Below, piece by piece: positions 7,273-8,245 of a stretch of DNA of 8,245 nucleotides (positions are counted from its first letter, which is position 1; the number at the start of each line of letters is the position of its first letter). Source of the DNA: Desulfuromonadaceae bacterium (GTDB taxonomy: Bacteria > Desulfobacterota > Desulfuromonadia > Desulfuromonadales > Syntrophotaleaceae); the NCBI GenBank assembly GCA_021107335.1, contig JAIOSZ010000327.1, positions 1-8,245 on the forward strand. Reading direction: 5' to 3'. The translations under genes were made by a program, and so were the position numbers. A model generated the notes under the pieces. It made no database searches. It was not told the origin of the DNA and saw nothing but the letters and a program-made list of their open reading frames with translations.

Positions 7273-7330
7273 GCCTAAACAATCGCCCTGATAGTACAGC
7301 TTCAAGTAAAACCGAAGAGTATAAACAATC
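7247..7330. repeat. Imperfect tandem direct repeat in the lolA-yajQ gap
   Basis: Two blocks recur in the same order: ATAGCACAGCTTCA (7247-7260) then TAAACAATC (7276-7284), and ATAGTACAGCTTCA (7291-7304) then TAAACAATC (7322-7330). The bases between the blocks differ, with a net two-base indel. The repeat unit is about 38-40 bases at a period of 44-46. The left copy overlaps the proposed yajQ -10 box, so this may be a duplicated promoter or a pair of regulator sites. Confidence 0.6.
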
Positions 7331-7345
7331 ACGTATTCCGTTAAA

Positions 7346-8107
7346 TTAAAACCCGAACTGCTGCTGGTCCGGCCGCAAAACCTCGATTCCTGCCGGCACC
7401 TTGAAGTCGAAAAAGCTGTCCTTTAGCCCCTGATTAATACGGACATTACGGAAGGTAATGGTGGTGCGGCTTTCATTGGGACCGAACACCGTGGCGATTC
7501 GCACCGGATAGACCGGTCGCTGAGTGGAGCTTGCATAGGCCACCACCGCCCGGTCGATGACCAGTTCGAGCCGTTGAATAATAGCCGAAGGCTTACGGGG
7601 CGTAAGCAGCAGCCGATAATTCCCTTCGCTATCGAGTGCCGGGCTGGCCCAGGCCACGGTAAATCGCTTCGACATCTGCCCAAGACCGGTCAAAAAAGCC
7701 AGTGGGTCTTCAACAACCTCGCTACTCTCATCGGGCAGCGGCGACTCAATGACCTGCTGGTTCTCCGGCAAATAGACCCACACGGTACGGCCATCAGAAA
7801 TGATTTGCTGTACGCTCGGCAACAGGTATTCCCAGCGAAAGCGCGGCTGCAGTTGTTGACCACGATGATCGAAACGAACAGCCAACCGGCCCTGGCCTTC
7901 TTCAACCCGATCGAGGGAGCCGAGATAGGCCTGTTGCAGAAAATCAGCCTGCAGATCTTCGATGGAGGCGCCAGGTGCCGCATTGGGCCGGAATTGATAC
8001 TCCAGACCTTTAACAACTGTGTCCAGCAGCTCATCGTTACCGTTGGCCAGGGCGCTGGTGGCGAGGAGTGTTACCAATAGAACGGCTAGAATAGATATAT
8101 ATTTCAT
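7346..8107 (-). CDS. lolA: Outer-membrane lipoprotein carrier protein LolA
   Basis: A 253-residue periplasmic protein that should collect lipoproteins released by the LolCDE transporter and carry them to the outer membrane. Residues 1-21 are a clear signal peptide ending in a signal peptidase I site (ATSALA before Asn22). The mature part has LolA hallmarks: a DFLQQAYLGS region near 55, FRWEY at 90-94, QQIISDGRTVWVYLPENQQV at about 100-119, and a C-terminal FFDFKVPAGIEVLRP near 232-246. It is about 50 residues longer than E. coli LolA (203), partly through an extended N-terminus after the signal peptide and insertions before FRWEY and around 122-135. AAAGGA lies about ten bases before the ATG. 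I see no convincing promoter directly upstream: a TAGAAT lies at the complement of 8131-8136 but has no -35 partner. lolA may be transcribed from beyond the window. Confidence 0.9.
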   Translation of the reverse strand: MKYISILAVLLVTLLATSALANGNDELLDTVVKGLEYQFRPNAAPGASIEDLQADFLQQAYLGSLDRVEEGQGRLAVRFDHRGQQLQPRFRWEYLLPSVQQIISDGRTVWVYLPENQQVIESPLPDESSEVVEDPLAFLTGLGQMSKRFTVAWASPALDSEGNYRLLLTPRKPSAIIQRLELVIDRAVVAYASSTQRPVYPVRIATVFGPNESRTTITFRNVRINQGLKDSFFDFKVPAGIEVLRPDQQQFGF

Positions 8108-8141
8108 AGAGATTTTTTCCTTTACTGTTAATTCTAAGGGT

Positions 8142-8161
8142 CGGCCGGTTCCGCCCGGCCG
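8142..8161. repeat. GC-rich hairpin, possible terminator or part of the adjacent repeat element
   Basis: CGGCCGG (8142-8148) and CCGGCCG (8155-8161) form a seven-pair stem with a TTCCGC loop; the overlapping GCCCGGCCGGGC (8153-8164) is itself a perfect palindrome. No T-run follows directly in either direction, so it is a poor intrinsic terminator. It sits directly beside the hairpin element to its right and may belong to it. Confidence 0.5.
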
Positions 8162-8166
8162 GGCGT

Positions 8167-8245
8167 CTTACTTTTCTTGACGACCAAGAAAAGTAAGCAA
8201 AAGAAGGTCGCCCCCCGTTGCCCCCCCTGCGTTCAGCGGCACTCA
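8167..8245. repeat. Intergenic hairpin element with possible pseudoknot, continues past the window edge
   Basis: CTTACTTTTCTT (8167-8178) pairs perfectly with AAGAAAAGTAAG (8186-8197); G8179 and C8185 can add a thirteenth pair, leaving a five-base loop. The loop-side CGACC (8181-8185) is complementary to GGTCG at 8206-8210, which could give an H-type pseudoknot. After this come C-runs of six (8211-8216) and seven (8221-8227) and a GCG-rich tail. From memory, closely similar strings (TACTTTTCTT, loop, AAGAAAAGTA, then AAAAGAAGG and C-rich sequence) recur between genes in many proteobacterial genomes. I therefore call it a dispersed repeat, but I cannot name the family. It contains no credible gene. 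Confidence 0.6.

Noticed and set aside
8211..8227. C-runs of six and seven as a phase-variable tract or G-quadruplex
   Set aside because: They lie outside any gene and provide only two runs. They fit better as part of the adjacent repeat element.

Overview
The window looks like a chromosomal segment of a Gram-negative, moderately GC-rich bacterium, most likely a deltaproteobacterium of the Desulfuromonadales/Geobacter type. This placement is inference. It rests on LolA (which implies an outer membrane), on the receiver-PilZ architecture typical of that group, and on the style of the RimO and YajQ proteins. No phage, insertion sequence, CRISPR array, tRNA or rRNA is visible.

Layout. Positions 1-278 hold a possible C-terminal fragment of a gene entering from the left, then an AT-rich promoter zone with a consensus -10 box inside an inverted repeat. 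Two plus-strand genes follow: a receiver-PilZ protein (279-1028) and a three-helix membrane protein with a pseudopilin-like segment (1125-1688). They converge on a long minus-strand block that, in transcription order, reads lolA (8107-7346), yajQ (7185-6700), rimO (6654-5293) and two half-size ABC exporter genes (5254-3524 and 3527-1752). From yajQ to the second ABC gene the spacings are short (45 nt, 38 nt, then a 4-nt overlap), so these four are probably one operon. Its likely promoter lies in the 160-nt gap after lolA, which also holds direct repeats and two TTCATGAG sites. The right edge (8142-8245) is an intergenic repeat-like element of strong hairpins.

How the genes work together. The ABC genes encode one heterodimeric type IV exporter: the catalytic residues are asymmetrically lost so that one ATP site is degenerate and the other intact. 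RimO modifies ribosomal protein S12, YajQ is a small nucleotide-binding protein linked to cyclic-di-GMP in other bacteria, and LolA ferries lipoproteins to the outer membrane. The receiver-PilZ protein is a second probable cyclic-di-GMP reader. Most of the window is conserved housekeeping DNA. The less ordinary parts are the right-edge element with possible pseudoknot pairing, the receiver that has lost key residues, the asymmetric ABC pair, and the two structured promoter regions.
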